Made by a program: the position numbers and the translations under genes | Assembly: GCA_025200525.1 (NCBI GenBank) | Contig: CM045763.1 | Location: 66,103,018 to 66,167,017 of the forward strand | Direction of reading: 5' to 3' | From: Camellia lanceoleosa | Taxonomy: Eukaryota > Streptophyta > Magnoliopsida > Ericales > Theaceae | Length of the DNA stretch: 64,000 nt | Notes under the pieces: generated by a model | Database searches by the model: none | What the model was told of the DNA's origin: nothing | Seen by the model: only the letters and a program-made list of their open reading frames with translations | Shown here: piece after piece, positions 32,932 through 45,659 of the stretch | Layout of the letters: every line of letters begins with the position of its first letter | Numbering within the stretch: the first letter of the stretch is position 1

Positions 32932-35626
32932 TACAGAGTGAGCTAACAGTAGTGCATGACTTCACGGTAGCCCATACCAAAGCTAAGCAAGCCTTTTCCA
33001 GCGGTGTATATCGAGTTTCGTACTCCAGCATCTTCTTGCTGAGATAGTAGATGGCTCTCTCCACCTTGTCTTCTGATTCTTGTGCAAGCATGCAGCCCAT
33101 TGTAGTTTCAGTTACTGACAGATACAAAATCAACGGTTTCCCTGGTTCTGGTGGCGATAAAACGGGCGGGTTCTGTAGATATTCTTTAATCTGTTCAAAT
33201 GCAGCTTGGCATCGGCCGTCCCATTGGAACTTCTTTCCTTTCTTTAGGAGACCAAAAAGTGGTTTACAAGTCAAGGTTAATTTTGAAATAAACCGTCTTA
33301 TGAATTGCACTTTACCCAGAAAGCCTCGCATCTCCTTTTCAGTCCTTGGTGGTGGCATTTCTAAGATGGCCTTGATTTTGGAAAGGTCGACCTCGATGCC
33401 CCTTTGTGTAATCAGAAACCCCAGCATTTTTCTCGCTGTAACACCAAATGTACATTTTTGAGGGTTCAGCCGTAACCGGAATTCCCTGATCCTTTGGAAA
33501 AACTTATGCAAGGCGGTGTAGTGGCCCTCTCTTTCTTTGGACTTGACAATCATGTCGTCCACATACACCTTAACCTCTTTGTGGATCATATCATGTAGTA
33601 TTGTGGTCGTGGCCCGTTGATAAGTAGCCCCAGCGTTCTTCAACCCAAACGGCAGTACCCTGTAGCAATACGTCCCCCACGGGGTGGTGAATGCAGTCTT
33701 TTCCCGGTCTTCGGGTGCCATCACTATCTGGTTATAACCTGAGAAGCCATCCATAAATGAGAGCAAAGCATGCCCTGCTGTGAAATCTACCAACTCATCG
33801 ACGTGCGGTAAGGGAAAGTCGTCCTTCGGACTAGCTCTGTTCAAATCCCTGAAGTCCACACACACCCGGATCCTGCCATCTTTCTTCGGCACCAGAAAAA
33901 TGTTGGCCAACCAAGTCGGATATTCAGATACCAGCAGGAAGCCTGTGTCAATTTGCTTGGTGACCTCTTCCTTAATCTTGAGAGCCCAGTTCGAGCGGAT
34001 CCTTCTGAGTTTCTGCTTGATAGGTCGGGCCTCGGGGTCAAGGGGGATCCAATGCTGTACAATCTCAGGATCGATTCCAGGCATGTCTTCGTAGGACCAC
34101 GCGAAAACATCTTTGAAATCTTTTAATAAAGCGACTAAGCGCTCGCGTTCCTCTGAAGACAACGTGGACCCGATCTGGACCAGCCGCGGGTCCTCCTCAG
34201 TACCAATGTTCACAGTAATGATTTCATCCATTAATGGTTTAACAAATCTCTCTTGCTCTTGCTCAATTAAACGTTGTAAAACCGAAGGAACTTCGTCCTC
34301 GTCGTTTTTATCAAAGTTTTGAAAGTCTGAATTAATGCAATAAATCAAGGGCACAGAAAAGTACTCGGAAACCACAGATATTTCATTCTCATTAGGCACA
34401 TCCAAATCGTTCGATTCATTTACAACAGACTCAAATGAAAAGGAAAAAGAGGACCTAGACAGGACTGTGGTATCCGGGTTAACATCCCCAAGAGTACCAG
34501 ACTCAGACTCAATCGAGCTGGAGCCTGATTCCGACTCACAGGACTCGGTGGAATCAGATTCCGGCTCACTACCTGACCCGGTGCTACTGGATAAAAATCC
34601 CTCCTTGTATTGCCAAATGAGAGAGGGTGCGATAGATGCATCCAAGATAGCTGCTGGTTGGCTCGCAGGCTTTTCATCCCCAATCATGGAAACTACGAAG
34701 TTATCCCCCAAGCACTTATGGTCGATCGGAGGATTAGAAAGTAGACATGCCAGCGCTACCCCCATTTCAAATTTTGTGCCCTCAGGATCCACTGCTTTAC
34801 ACTGTTCAGCCCTAGCTGATGGGTCTGTCTGCTCTGTGGCAACGTCATCCCCGGATAGTTGCAGGTCGAAGAAGATCTCGAAGCCTGGCACGCGCTTCTT
34901 CTCCGCATTTATCCACGGCTCTAAGAAGCCGCAAAATGGAAAGTCCTCCCCCTCCCAGACAAAGCGTCCATTCAGGGTACCCTGAATGGGCCTATGCATT
35001 AACTCAAAAGGCTTCCCAGCCTGCTTTGCTTTGGCCCTTCCGGCCATTTCTTTTCCTTTCCTTACCCAGTCCTCTTTGGTGGGCAGATAACCCAAGCCAA
35101 AGGTATGAGGATTGTGTGGCACTTCGGCCAGTGTTGCAACACCTTTCCGGTCGCTTCTTTCTAATCCCATCCCAGGGATATGTTGTAGCTTGTTCATGAG
35201 GTAGACGGATTGAGCACTGACGTATACACCTTCATTCACAGCCATAATATTCTGCACCACCCGGGCCTCAGCCAAAGTGAACCCCGATAAGAACACATCC
35301 TTCGTGCCATGCTCGATCTCTAGAACTGGCGTAGACACTTCCGGCGGCGAATGGATGGATGAATTTCCGACGACAATAGCCACCCCCTTCCCGTGAGGGT
35401 ACTTCAGCATTTGATGTAAAGTGGAAGAGACTGCCTTTACTTGGTGCAACCACGGTCGCCCCAAGAGTAAGTTGAAGGTTGCGGGAACATCCAAGACATG
35501 AAATTCGATGTTGTGTTGTCCTGGACCAACCTGGGTCTGAATCTTGACAGTCCCCATCACTTCTCTGCTAGTATTATCATATGCTCTGATCACTTGAGTA
35601 GTCAGCACGAAGTCTGCGGGCTTCAA
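32912..35626 (-). pseudogene. B protease tail, reverse transcriptase and RNase H (904-codon open frame)
   Basis: The longest open frame in the window. Residues 1-80 hold the protease C-terminal part (FNLLLGRPWLHQV). A long acidic linker rich in Ser/Glu follows (about 340-400). The RT block has PTWLANIFLVPKKDGRIRVC, FMDGFSGYNQI, RVLPFGLKNAGATYQR and the catalytic YVDDM at residues 688-692 (33565-33551), then the LGFLITQRGIEVD thumb block and the RNase H start (LYLSVTETTMGCML). The sequence is typical TAT. The frame breaks near 32,912, where it shifts into the next piece. An RT that stays open over 2.7 kb suggests B is younger than D. Confidence 0.92.
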
Positions 35627-36069
35627 CCCGATTGCATATGTTGATACGGTGGCGGAACATTGATGGCGGACCCGGTATCAACAAGTACCACCGGTATCCA
35701 CTTGTCTCTACATTCCATGGAAATATAGAGGGGTTTGTTATGATTTATGCTCTCAGGCGGTAGTTCTTTGTCTGAAAAGGTTAATGCCAGGGAACCTCCT
35801 CCCGGAAAAACCAGCCCAACCAGCTGCTCTAGTGTTGTATCTATAGAGAGTTTGGCCTTGTCCATAGCAGATAGGACAGCCTGTCTGTGTACTCGCGACG
35901 CCATAAGCAGTCCCCAGATGGAGATGTCTGCTTGTATCTTCTTCAATTGCTTGAGCACAACTTCTTCTTCAATCTTTTTCTCCTTCTGTTTCTCAGCTTC
36001 TTTGTCTTTCCCAGACGCCTCGGGTTGGTCTAAGTGCTGGGGCTTGAAATATCGCCCACTTCTTGTCAT
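35623..36069 (-). pseudogene. B protease N-terminal part
   Basis: Contains VVLVDTGSAINV, the D-T/S-G active-site motif of a retropepsin in its TAT form. It is preceded by a Lys/Glu-rich helical spacer (KDKEAEKQKEKKIEEE) and a MDKAKLSIDTTLEQLV block. The frame shifts just after the active site, so protease is split between this and the next piece. Confidence 0.85.
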
Positions 36070-36284
36070 ATGAGCGATCTCGTCAATATACCAGGTATCG
36101 TCTGGTTGGTTACTTCCCCAATCCTCATCTGTGTGGGCAAGTCATAAGTCATCGTCTTCCCACCACATTCGGCGGTAAGCGGACACTGTCCGACTCGGTA
36201 TGATCGTACTTTCATGACACCTCTAGTCCTCATGCCCACATTTTACATTCCCGTGCACCAAAGACTCTCGACCCCACATAGGCC

Positions 36285-38622
36285 TTAGCTTTTCGATTCT
36301 CTCGGAATCCTCAAATTTTGTTGTTCCAAGCTGCGTCGATCTGTTGGTTCAATATTCCCTGCATTTACAATCCCCAAATTCTGAGCGAAATTCTTAGTGC
36401 CGGCGCTCTCCGGTGGTGTATTCTGACTCTCGGCCCTTCCGGCCACCACTGATACTCTTGCCCTTGCTGGGCCCTGTTCTGGTTGAAATTCTACGATGTC
36501 TGGTTGATCATCTAACCATCCGGTAACTTCTGCCAACTTCTCATAGTCGAACCAGTTGATTGCGGCATCTCCGGATTCTTGGTCACTGAAGAACTGGAGG
36601 TTGGCAAGGTCCTCTCCCACAGCTGTTAGATCACCTGTTCCCCTTTCAAATCTGTCCCCCTGAATCACACATAACTCTGCTTTTTCTGGCAGCCCTACAC
36701 TCAGCTTAGACCGGCCCACTGATTGGATGTATTTACTCGGATCATAAGCTCCTCTAGCAAGATTCCTGGACTGTTCAATCTCAGACTCAGCAACTCCCTT
36801 TTCCTCTGAAATCTACCCTGTCCCATCTTCGGTGGTCACCACCACTGGCTTAGATTGGGTTGTGGAGATGTCCATCATGCACAAGTCGGTGTAGATAGGA
36901 AGGATCACCTCCGGCTTAGGTAGGTGGGATGGGGTGATATAGATACTAGGATCGTAAGACACGACCCCAATTTGGATGAAGTTGATTCTGTTGGGAGGAG
37001 GGGCTTGGTTATGTGGTGGGAGAGGATTTGTTGTGACATTGGGTTTTTCGGGAGGCGCGATCACCTGCTTGTCAATAAGATCCTGAATCTCATGACGCAA
37101 TCTGTAACAACGGTCGGTGTCATGACCGTGCTGTTGGTGATCTGTGATATTTTCTTTGGGTTGTGAGGGAGGGAGTGGATTTGGTAGTGGCCTCGGCTCT
37201 AGGGACGTCAAATGCTTCTTCCTGATTAATACCCCCAGAGCTTTGGACAGGGGCATATATAGGGGGGTGAAGGTTCTTTGGCCTCTGGGTTGATATTTTG
37301 GTGTTTTGGGTGTTGCTTCCATATGTGCCAGAGAAAGGCGTGGTTGTCATGGGTCTTGGGGGAGGGGGAGTGGTGGTGACCATGCTCACCTCTGAAGCTC
37401 GTGCAGTTGCAGCACCACTCGGGCCTGCGTTATTGTTACGGTTGAAAGTCCTTCTGGGTTGCTTCTTATCCTGGTCGATCAGACCTTGTTTTATGGCATC
37501 CTCAATCTGTACCCCCATCTTGTGTAAATCTGAGAAGGTAGGAAAGGGGAGTACGATCATCTTCTGCATCAATTTCGGTTGGAGATTGCGCACAATCATC
37601 CTGATTTGATCGTTGTCTGTAGGCCTCAAGGTCATCATTGATGCCTTTGCCCTCCATCGAGTTCTGATGCGAGAAAGTCTCCTTGGGTTCTGCCTTGTCG
37701 TTTCGAGATCACGGGTTGTAATCTCGATCGTGTATTGTCACAATCTTGTGCGACAAAGGCCTCGGCCATCTCATCCCAACTTCTTTTACCTCATCTTCTA
37801 ACCGGCGTGCGGATGGTGCCACACCCGACAAGGTTCGGCCAAACAGGGAAAGCTTTTGTGGTCGGGTCAGGCCCATTGGCCGCAGAATGTCCGAGAATAG
37901 CCGAAGATAGACCATGGGGTCCCCGGACCCGTCAAAACGGTCAATTTGTGGCATCTTGAATCTATCTGGCAATGTTACGGCTACATCGGTGTACCCATCT
38001 TTGATGTCCGAAATGGCTTTTACCCCTTGTGATTTCTTGAAAAGCTTCTCCAGCTTACTCTGTTTTAGAGCTGTGTGGTCGATTTCGAACTCAAAAGGAG
38101 AGTCCGGGTGGTTGGGTGTGTGAGTCTTGGACAGTTGAGGCGGAAGCGGGGGCGGAGCTAGCCCCGTTGGAAGGTTTGTGTCCTCTTGGATATTCTGGAC
38201 ATTGGGTAGGGTATTCTGGGTGTTCGGGAGAGCATTCTGAACAGTAGGAGCCTGCTCGGGTAATGGGGGCCCTGGTGGAGGAGGAACCTGATGTGAAGCA
38301 AAGGTTACATTCTTTATTCGACCTAGTGATCATTTCGGCTCTTTGGGCCATGGTAACTGTTAGAAAATTTCGCTTGGCGGATGGCATGCTCCTGCATCTG
38401 TCTCATGCTCTCTTGCATCTGACGCATCATTTCCTCTCTCCCGGCCATATTCTGTTGGTCCAGCTGACTGATCGGTAAATGCATCTCTATGGCAGAAACA
38501 GGAATCTCAACCTGACTGTTTGTTGCTAAAGTAGCCCATTGTCTGGTAATCCTGCTTCCAGCGCCTCCTTGGCCTTCTTCTAACAACTGGGGGTAGTGAG
38601 TGGAACACTGGATGTCCGTCAA
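36285..38622 (-). pseudogene. B gag (nucleocapsid polyprotein), fragmented
   Basis: Several open pieces follow one another from 38622 downward: a Gln/Met-rich N-terminal part (REEMMRQMQESMRQMQ), a Pro/Ser-rich piece, a capsid-like block (QIDRFDGSGDPMVYLRLF), a PTFSDLHKMGVQIEDAI block, and a Cys/His motif (HGHDTDRCYRLRHEIQDL) in place of a classical CCHC knuckle. The last piece (36719-36285) is the gag-protease linker. Five or more frame changes show decay. Gag packages the element RNA. Confidence 0.8.
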
Positions 38623-39405
38623 CCAGATCCTCAGATCGATTGAGTCGGCGACCTCGTGTCCAAAGTGCTTGGGGAATATCTACTGGTTCAGAAGCAATTA
38701 TGCTAAAAACCCAACAAAAAGATAAATAAAGCGAAAAGGAAATAAATAACCAGATAAACGGGCAGCATAACAGCTTAAATTAAATACACAACACACAGTC
38801 GGGCATACAACACACGGTTGACAAAATTTGAAAACACCTGCGTCCTCAATCATCGATCCTTTGTTCTGTATCCTTTGTTTCCCAAAATTGAATCGATATC
38901 CATGAGACAAGTGATTCTCGAATCTTGACCGAGCCCTTGCTGATGTCCAAACTCATAAACCGATACATGCATTCCTGTAGAGACGCACTCTAAAGCACAT
39001 AACAGATAAGTGAGAGCCAAAACACCCCTATGTTGGGGTAGGGTTTCCCTGTCCTATTTTGTTAGGAATTAGGGTTTCACTACGCACGCAGCGGTTTCAA
39101 ACAACCTATAAACGGGTAAGCAACCTGTCCTAATTTGGAATGGTCACTATGGATCCGAATATGCACTAGGTCGAATGGTCAAAAAGGGTGCCCCGGTAAA
39201 ACCGGGGTTTGTGTTCCCATACTGGCAGAGCCCGTAACCGGTCAGCCTTATGGACATGCCTTGACAAGACAAGCCTCCGGAAAACCGCTCAGGAATAGCA
39301 GATCGCAAACACGGTGTCCTAGGCGCACCAATGCAAATGCAGTGCAAAGAAACACACAAGTGTAGTCAAAACCAGATATCACGAGTTCGAGTCAAGTTCT
39401 CTAAA
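38623..39405 (-). other. B 5' leader
   Basis: Between primer site and gag there is no supportable gene; it is the untranslated leader of the element. Confidence 0.6.
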
Positions 39406-39423
39406 TCCCCAACAGAGTCGCCA
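39406..39423 (-). promoter_or_regulatory. B primer-binding site
   Basis: TGGCGACTCTGTTGGGGA on the minus strand, five bases from the LTR end at 39429. This is the form reported for Ogre-type elements, primed by tRNA-Arg. Confidence 0.75.
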
Positions 39424-39428
39424 GAAAC

Positions 39429-42400
39429 TGTAACAAGCCCGCGGGGGACCTCGCTACAGCTCAGACTCGATTTTTGTGTCACGGTCCTTAATCTCGAACC
39501 AAAGAGTCCAAATCCGGAAAATCGATTTTGAAAACAGATTTTTTGAAAAGAAGTGCCAAACATGGACTGGTTTGCCAGATACAGAGTCGCCACCTAAATG
39601 TTTTATTTTCGGGAAATTTAGGAAACCCTGACTCGGTGCCAAAGGCCACGTGTCCGTCATCACCAAAGTTGTCTCGGCTCGGGAACTTGGGTACGATTGG
39701 GGAAGGTCACTTCGTGAGAACCCCCGCTCGCCCGGTCAAAGACCGGCCTCTACTAACCATGATATCTTACTTTGAAAACATTGTATGCTCTTATTCCGGT
39801 TATTAGCCTAGGTTACTATGTGATGCGCACAGCATACAAGTATAGACCGGGTCGCCTGAATTGGAAGAAAACACTTCATGTTTGTTTGTTTGAAAAATGG
39901 TTTGATGGTGCTACTCGTAGGTAGGCTAAGACGTGGATTTGCCACCCTCGGGTGGGCTTAGGAAAACATGATTTTGCCACTATCTAGTGGGCTTAAAACA
40001 AACATTTGATGAATTGTTCCACTTCAAGTAACTCAACCTCCACCCACAGGCATTCAAGGCAGTTATATCACATAAGCAGTTAGCCTCATGGTAAGCATAC
40101 TATTCATGGCAGTCACTCACACACATGCAAGGATGCTAAAGCATAAAATTCACCGAGTACTCCAAGCCAAAACAGAAGCTCGTTAGAAATCATGCATGAT
40201 CCTAAGTATACAGAAATGCCTAATGCAACACATGCAAAGATGCAACTATAGCAGGCTCAGCTATTCTAAACATGGCATATGGAATGCTACAACTAACACG
40301 TATTCAATTTGGAATTGAAATACAAATGCAGTTTGTATGATCTGTAGGCAGTGCGTGCAAAACAGATGAATGATGCAAACATGCTGTCATACTGTATGCT
40401 AATTGAAATATGCCCTAATCTAACCATCATAAGCAGGTAAATAAAAAGGAAGAAAGACGTGGGATTGGAAGACATACATCACACTCACCTACACTTATTA
40501 TAATTATGCTCTCGCGGAAAGGGTCCAAATAAATATACAGTCCCGAATAAAAGAATAGTACAGTCCAAATAATACAGTCCAAATAATGTACAAATTCCTA
40601 ATTAATTTACAAATTAACTAAGAAAATAATAAAACTGGCATGCAAGCCAGGGACTGCCTTGATTCTGCTCCGGATGATGGAATGATGCATGTTTGGGCTG
40701 CTTTGCGCGGAAATCCACTGGAATGCCCCAATTAGCCTCTGTTTTACAATGATTCTTGAAAAGCGCACCAAGCCTCGAAAGACCGCTGATTCTTGATATG
40801 CTGCAACAGAGAGCAGGAAAGGGGCATAGCAAGGTATTTTCACAAATGTATGCATGTCTCGATCCTCGTACCACCAATCACGCGTCTCGATGCATGATGG
40901 CCGAGGATTTAATTGCACAACTCAATATAGAATGAATGCATATGAACACTACAACAAAACCTAACTCCATCATGGATAATCCGGAGTGTCGGTGACTTGG
41001 GAATTGAGACACGTTCCGTCATTCGGAGTACGGAACGTACCTCATTTTCCGTGCTCGGGCTAACTCCTATCTCGAACACGATGCAATATGCATGATATGT
41101 GTGAAATGCAACTAAGATACAATCCTAACATACACAATGTTATGGAATGGCATACACGCTACACGAGGTGATACACAACCGAGCATACACAATGCTATGA
41201 ATGAAATGGTATACGCAATGCAATAATGGGCTTACACCAACATGAGAGAGCCTCAACCACACTCACATAGGAGGCCATCAGATGAAAACAAGACGACTCG
41301 AAATGCGTGCCTGCGTGCACGCAAACCGAGGACGGACTCTCAGGCACCGAAATGCCACTCTAATGAGACATGGCAAAGACATGGGATATGATATGCAAAC
41401 ATGCAAAAATCAGTGACAAAATGAGGGGCAAAACAGTCCCGAAACAAGGCGAAATGACACCCGATGCATGGAATCACTCCCGAAATGCAAAACTAGGTAC
41501 GTGAAATGGCTTATAGATATACAAAGCATGCATAATTTGAATATGAAATGTAAAAGTAGAAGAAATGAAGCCCCAAAAATAGCATTTTTACAGTATAAAT
41601 CATGGCCAAACAGAAAGCACAAGTAGGGCTAAAATAGCATACAAAAATGGCTCCGCAAGGGAGGCAATGAAGCAACTCACAGCTGCTGGCCCCAAACAGG
41701 AAAGGGGCCTTCTACAACATTGAAGAGGGGCCAAATATATGATGTTTTTCAGTAGATGACAAGCCCCAAAAACAGATACAAGTATGGCAAACAATCCATG
41801 CAAGAAATGGGCCAACAAAGGGGCAAAGAAGTAACTGATATATGGGGGTCTCAAAAAAGTGAGGGACCTTCAACAATGTTGAAGAGAGTCCCATAATATG
41901 GCATTTTTCAGTAGATGATAAAGCCCAAATCAGTATACAAACATGCTCAAAATGCAATGCAAGATTAAGGCCATAAGAGAGCTATAACATGAAGTACAAA
42001 AAGGATGTCTCAAAAAGCCATGGACCCTTGATAAAACATATAGAGGAGGTCAAAATAGGGCCATTTCTAGTGCTGAACAAGGTCCAAAAACAAAATCTTA
42101 ATAAGCTAATAAATCATGCAAAAATGGGGACCAAAGAGGGGTACAATGACAACTAATACATGGAGGTCCCCAACAGTATTGAGCCCTTCTTCAATGTTGA
42201 AGAGGGGATCAAAATAGGCCAATTTACAGTTTGTGAAATGCTCCAAAACAGATCACACATAGGCTAAAAATGTCATGCAAAATAATGGCATTCAAGAGGA
42301 TAATGAGGCAAGTGCCAAAAAGAAGCTTCAAACTGCAATGAGCCCTTAATGAAACATGGAATATAGCTCAAAAAAATTACATTTTCAGTTTTGTTCGGAG

Positions 42401-43786
42401 CTCAAAACAGCAAGAAAATAGGGCTAAGCAATGGTACAAAATAAGGCCCAAAAAGAGGGGAAATGAACTTACCCTTGAAGATTACTCCTTAGTTGCCTTT
42501 TGAGCTGAGAAATGGTGCCTCCAAGCCTCTGAGAAGAGCTCCAAGCTGCTGGAAATGGAGTGGTGGTGGTGGTGCTAGGTGGTGATGAAGAAAGGGTGTA
42601 GAGCTTGGAAGATTTTTGAGGATTTTGAGAGAGGAGAAGAGGGAGGTGTGTATGTAAGCTCTTAGGGATTTTTGTCAACCCTAAAACCAGGTTTGAGCAG
42701 CTGGTTATATGGACCAAAGAGAGGGAGAAAAGGAGGGAAAAAGTGGGGGGAAAACAAGCCAAGTTTCCCCCCAAAAGTTGTCCCCAGGATCTGAGTTTTG
42801 GGGAAAACAGATATACAGCTGTAATATACACACTGCAAGGAACAAGGCCGGCTAGTTTTCTGAGTTGCAGGTGGCCAGCCGGCCACCCCCCATGGCCGGC
42901 TGACCAAGGTTCAAAAAGGCCAAGTTGATTTTCTGGCCGGCCACCAGATATTGGTGTCCTCCCAGGTGCCCTCAACACAACCCTGTGGTTCAAAACTGGC
43001 AACTGTAAAACAGGAGAGAGAACAAGCCACTTTTCAAAGGGGTTCAAAAGGTTCAAGTAGAATTAATGGCCGGCCATATAATATTTGTGTCCTCCCAGGT
43101 GTCTACAACACAAATATGGGGGTTAGGATTGAAGAAAGTGACCCTAGGGTGGTCAACATTGGCTTGGAAGTGAGAAAAACGGGCGTCGGAGGGCGCCGGA
43201 GGAATATAACTGGTTGCTGAAACAATTGCTGGCCTCCCACCCTTCTGTGACCTTCCTGGTGATAAAACAGAGGTACCTGCCAAAAATGAACAAAAACTGA
43301 TGCAAAATGAATGTTCAGTGCGAACGCTGGTCGGGTCCCGACCTTTAGGCACCGAAAGTGGTGTTCGACCACGAAGTGGGTCTCTCAGACCTCAGTGTCC
43401 CTCAAAAGGGAGTAAGTAGGATGCATGCCAAAAACCGGAGCAATCAGAGATGGTTAGGCGGTCCCGAACTGAGGCACACGGCCTGACGGCTCCGAAAACC
43501 GGGAACCGAGCTCCGAAATGGGCAAAATGGCCTACAGCCACAAAATGTAGCCCACGGCCACTGAGAGATGGTCTACGGGACCTCTCCCTCCCCTTAGGAA
43601 AAGAAACATAGAAAACCGAGTCTGGTTTGCAAACCGAGGCAAGGCACAGAAGAGGGTTCGGAAGTTCGGAGGCAAGGCTCACGGCCGCGACTCTGAGACT
43701 TCTGAACGAGCACAATACGCAACATCACCGAGCACTCAATCGGTGACGTATGAGTCTCAAGGTCGGTCAAAAATAGGGTGTCTACA
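39429..43786 (-). repeat. B 5' LTR
   Basis: 4,358 bp, TG...CA ended (minus: TGTAGACACC to TTGTTACA). On the minus strand, in order: U3 with two GGCCGGCC blocks (43066-43076; 42871-42906), TATA-like sites, a pyrimidine-rich leader, the splice donor AAGG|GTAAGT (complement at 42467-42472), about 2.8 kb of degenerate sequence, the embedded primer-site word (39581-39592) and the end. No coding region is supported. Confidence 0.9.
42704..42886 (-). promoter_or_regulatory. Candidate LTR promoter of B
   Basis: The palindrome GTGGCCGGCTGGCCAC (42886-42871, minus) lies 42 bp before TATATTA (42828-42822). A second TATA-like word (CATATAACC) is near 42,710. CT- and ACC-rich leader sequence follows, as expected downstream of a start site. 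The exact start cannot be read. Confidence 0.45.
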
Positions 43787-44739
43787 ACTAGCTTGCCCTT
43801 GACTCCAAAATGAGTCTAGCCTTTCATCGGTGTCACTTTAACAAAAACATGATCACCTACTTCGTACTCTCTGTCTCGCCTTTGGACATCCGCATAACTT
43901 TTATGTCGGCTCTGTGCAGTTTTCAGTCTCTGTTGAATTAGTTTCACTTTTTCGGTAGTTTCCTGTACAATTTTGAGCCTAAGCAAAGGTCCATCTCCAA
44001 CTTCTGCCCAGCAAATCGGAGATCGACATTTTCTGCCATATAAAGCCTCGAAAGGCACCATTCCAATGCTCCAGTGAAAACTGTTGTTGTAGGCGAATTC
44101 AGCCAACGATAATTGGCTTTCCCAATTTTCTTGGAAATCAAGAACACACATTCTCAGTAAATCCTCTAGAGTCTGGATGGTTCTTTCTGACTGGCTATCT
44201 GTCTGGAGATGGTATGCACTACTTAGTCTCAGTTCAGTACCCAATGTTGTTTGCAGACTTTGCCAAAATCTCGAGGTGAACTTCGAGTCCCTATCAGAAA
44301 CAATAGATATAGGCACTCCATGCAATCTAACAATCTCATCAATATAAATTATGGCCAATTTGTCCACATTATAGATTATTTTGACAGGTAAGAAGTGAGC
44401 AGATTTAGTCAGTCTATCAACAATGACCCAAATTGAGTCCATACCTTTACTGGAGTGAGGTAAACCAACAATAAAATCCATAGTAATATGTTCCCATTTC
44501 CACTCCGATATCGGTAAGGGTTGCAGTAAGCCTGCGGGTCGTTGATGTTCGGCTTTAACTTGTTGGCAATGAAGACATTTCGATACAAAGTCAGCAATTA
44601 CTTTCTTTATTCCCGGCCACCAGAAATTCAGTTTCAAGTCTTGATACATTTTCGTATTTCCTGGATGGATAGACAATTTTGAATTGTGATCTTCTTGCAG
44701 AATTCTTCTTTTCAGTTCAAAATCACTCGGTACACACAA
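43787..44739 (-). pseudogene. G1 integrase (zinc finger and catalytic core)
   Basis: From 44739 downward: HNSKLSIHPG and CLHCQQVK (HHCC zinc finger), then the core with HITMDFIVGLP (Asp), SIVSDRDSKF (Asp) and SERTIQTLE (Glu), followed by EFAYNNSFH and FEALYGRKCRSP. It runs to VKVTPMKG, then a TAG stop, and after a short frame reaches the insertion point of B. The C-terminal part with chromodomain is at 18061-18468. Typical chromovirus order. Confidence 0.92.
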
Positions 44740-44745
44740 CCTTCC

Positions 44746-45612
44746 CTAAAATTTCAACACATTATTCTCAAATTTGAAATTCGGCCTCGGTTTGGACTCC
44801 CGTTCTTCGATGATCTTCCTCAAGAAGTCATCATGTTGCTGTTTCTCTTTGATCTCTTCGATAAGTGCCGGTTGAGCAGAAATAGCGGCTAAGGTTCCAC
44901 CTTGTTCACGCAAAACAATCTCAACTTTAAATTTTTCAAGGTCACATAGCAATTCTTTCTGCCCGATGAACAAACAAGCTAAATTTCCAATTGATTTTTG
45001 ACTCAGGGCATCGGCGACAGTGTTAGCTTTCCCTGGATGGTACAAAATTTGCAGGTCATAGTATTTTATCAGTTCTAGCCATCTCCTTTGTCTCATATTC
45101 AGTTATTTCTGTGTGAAGAAGTATTTCAAACTCTTGTGGTCTATATACACCTCACATGTCACCCCATAAAGGTAGTGGCGCCAAATTTTCAGTGTAAACA
45201 CTACTGCAGCAAGTTCCAAGTCATAGTTCGGGTAGTTCTTTTCGTGCGGTCTCAGTTGTCGAGAAGCATACGCAATCATTTTACCATTCTGCATTAAAAC
45301 ACATCCCAAACCCTTATAAGAAGCATCACTAAATATGGTAAAACCATCCGTACCTGAGGGTAGGGTAAGAATTGATGCAGTCATAAGTCGAGTCTTTAAC
45401 TCTTGAAAGGCTGATTCTCTCTGATTGGTCCAGTCAAATGATATCCCCTTTTTAGTCAATTGAGTCAGTGGTAGGGCAATTTTGGAGAAGTCTTTGACAA
45501 ACCTTCTATAATACCCAGCTAAGCCTAGAAAACTTCGAACTTCTGTCACATTAGGCAGTGCAGGCCAATTCACTCTCGCTTCAATTTTTCTTGAAGTCAA
45601 CTGTAATACCAT
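44746..45612 (-). pseudogene. G1 RNase H and RT-integrase connection
   Basis: RT thumb ([18 protein letters not shown]), RNase H with [16 protein letters not shown] (Asp), [13 protein letters not shown] (Glu) and [15 protein letters not shown] (Asp). A stop at 45103 splits off the next piece (RRWLELIKYYDL, NTVADALSQK) carrying the last RNase H Asp. Confidence 0.9.
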
Positions 45613-45659
45613 CTTTACTGATCACATGCCCCAAAAACATAACATTGTCAAGCCAAAAT

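Larger units (their letters stand above)
18469..43786 (-). mobile_element. B: TAT/Ogre-like Ty3/gypsy retrotransposon with two antisense PMD genes
   Basis: A 25.3-kb element from TGTAACAAG to TCTACA, flanked by near-identical 5-mers (GCTAG 18464-18468; ACTAG 43787-43791) in the G1 integrase gene, whose frame rejoins when B is removed. LTRs are about 4.3 kb. The primer site TGGCGACTCTGTTGGGGA resembles that of Ogre elements (tRNA-Arg in published accounts). Gag-pol is on the minus strand with a second, archaeal-type RNase H after the RT-RNase H, diagnostic of the TAT lineage. Between pol and the 3' LTR lie about 8 kb with two spliced genes in the opposite orientation. All genes have disruptions. 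Confidence 0.9.

Noticed and set aside
33051..35199. Plus-strand open frames of 100-170 codons opposite B's RT and linker
   Set aside because: They are shadows of the long minus-strand pol frame and have no family features.
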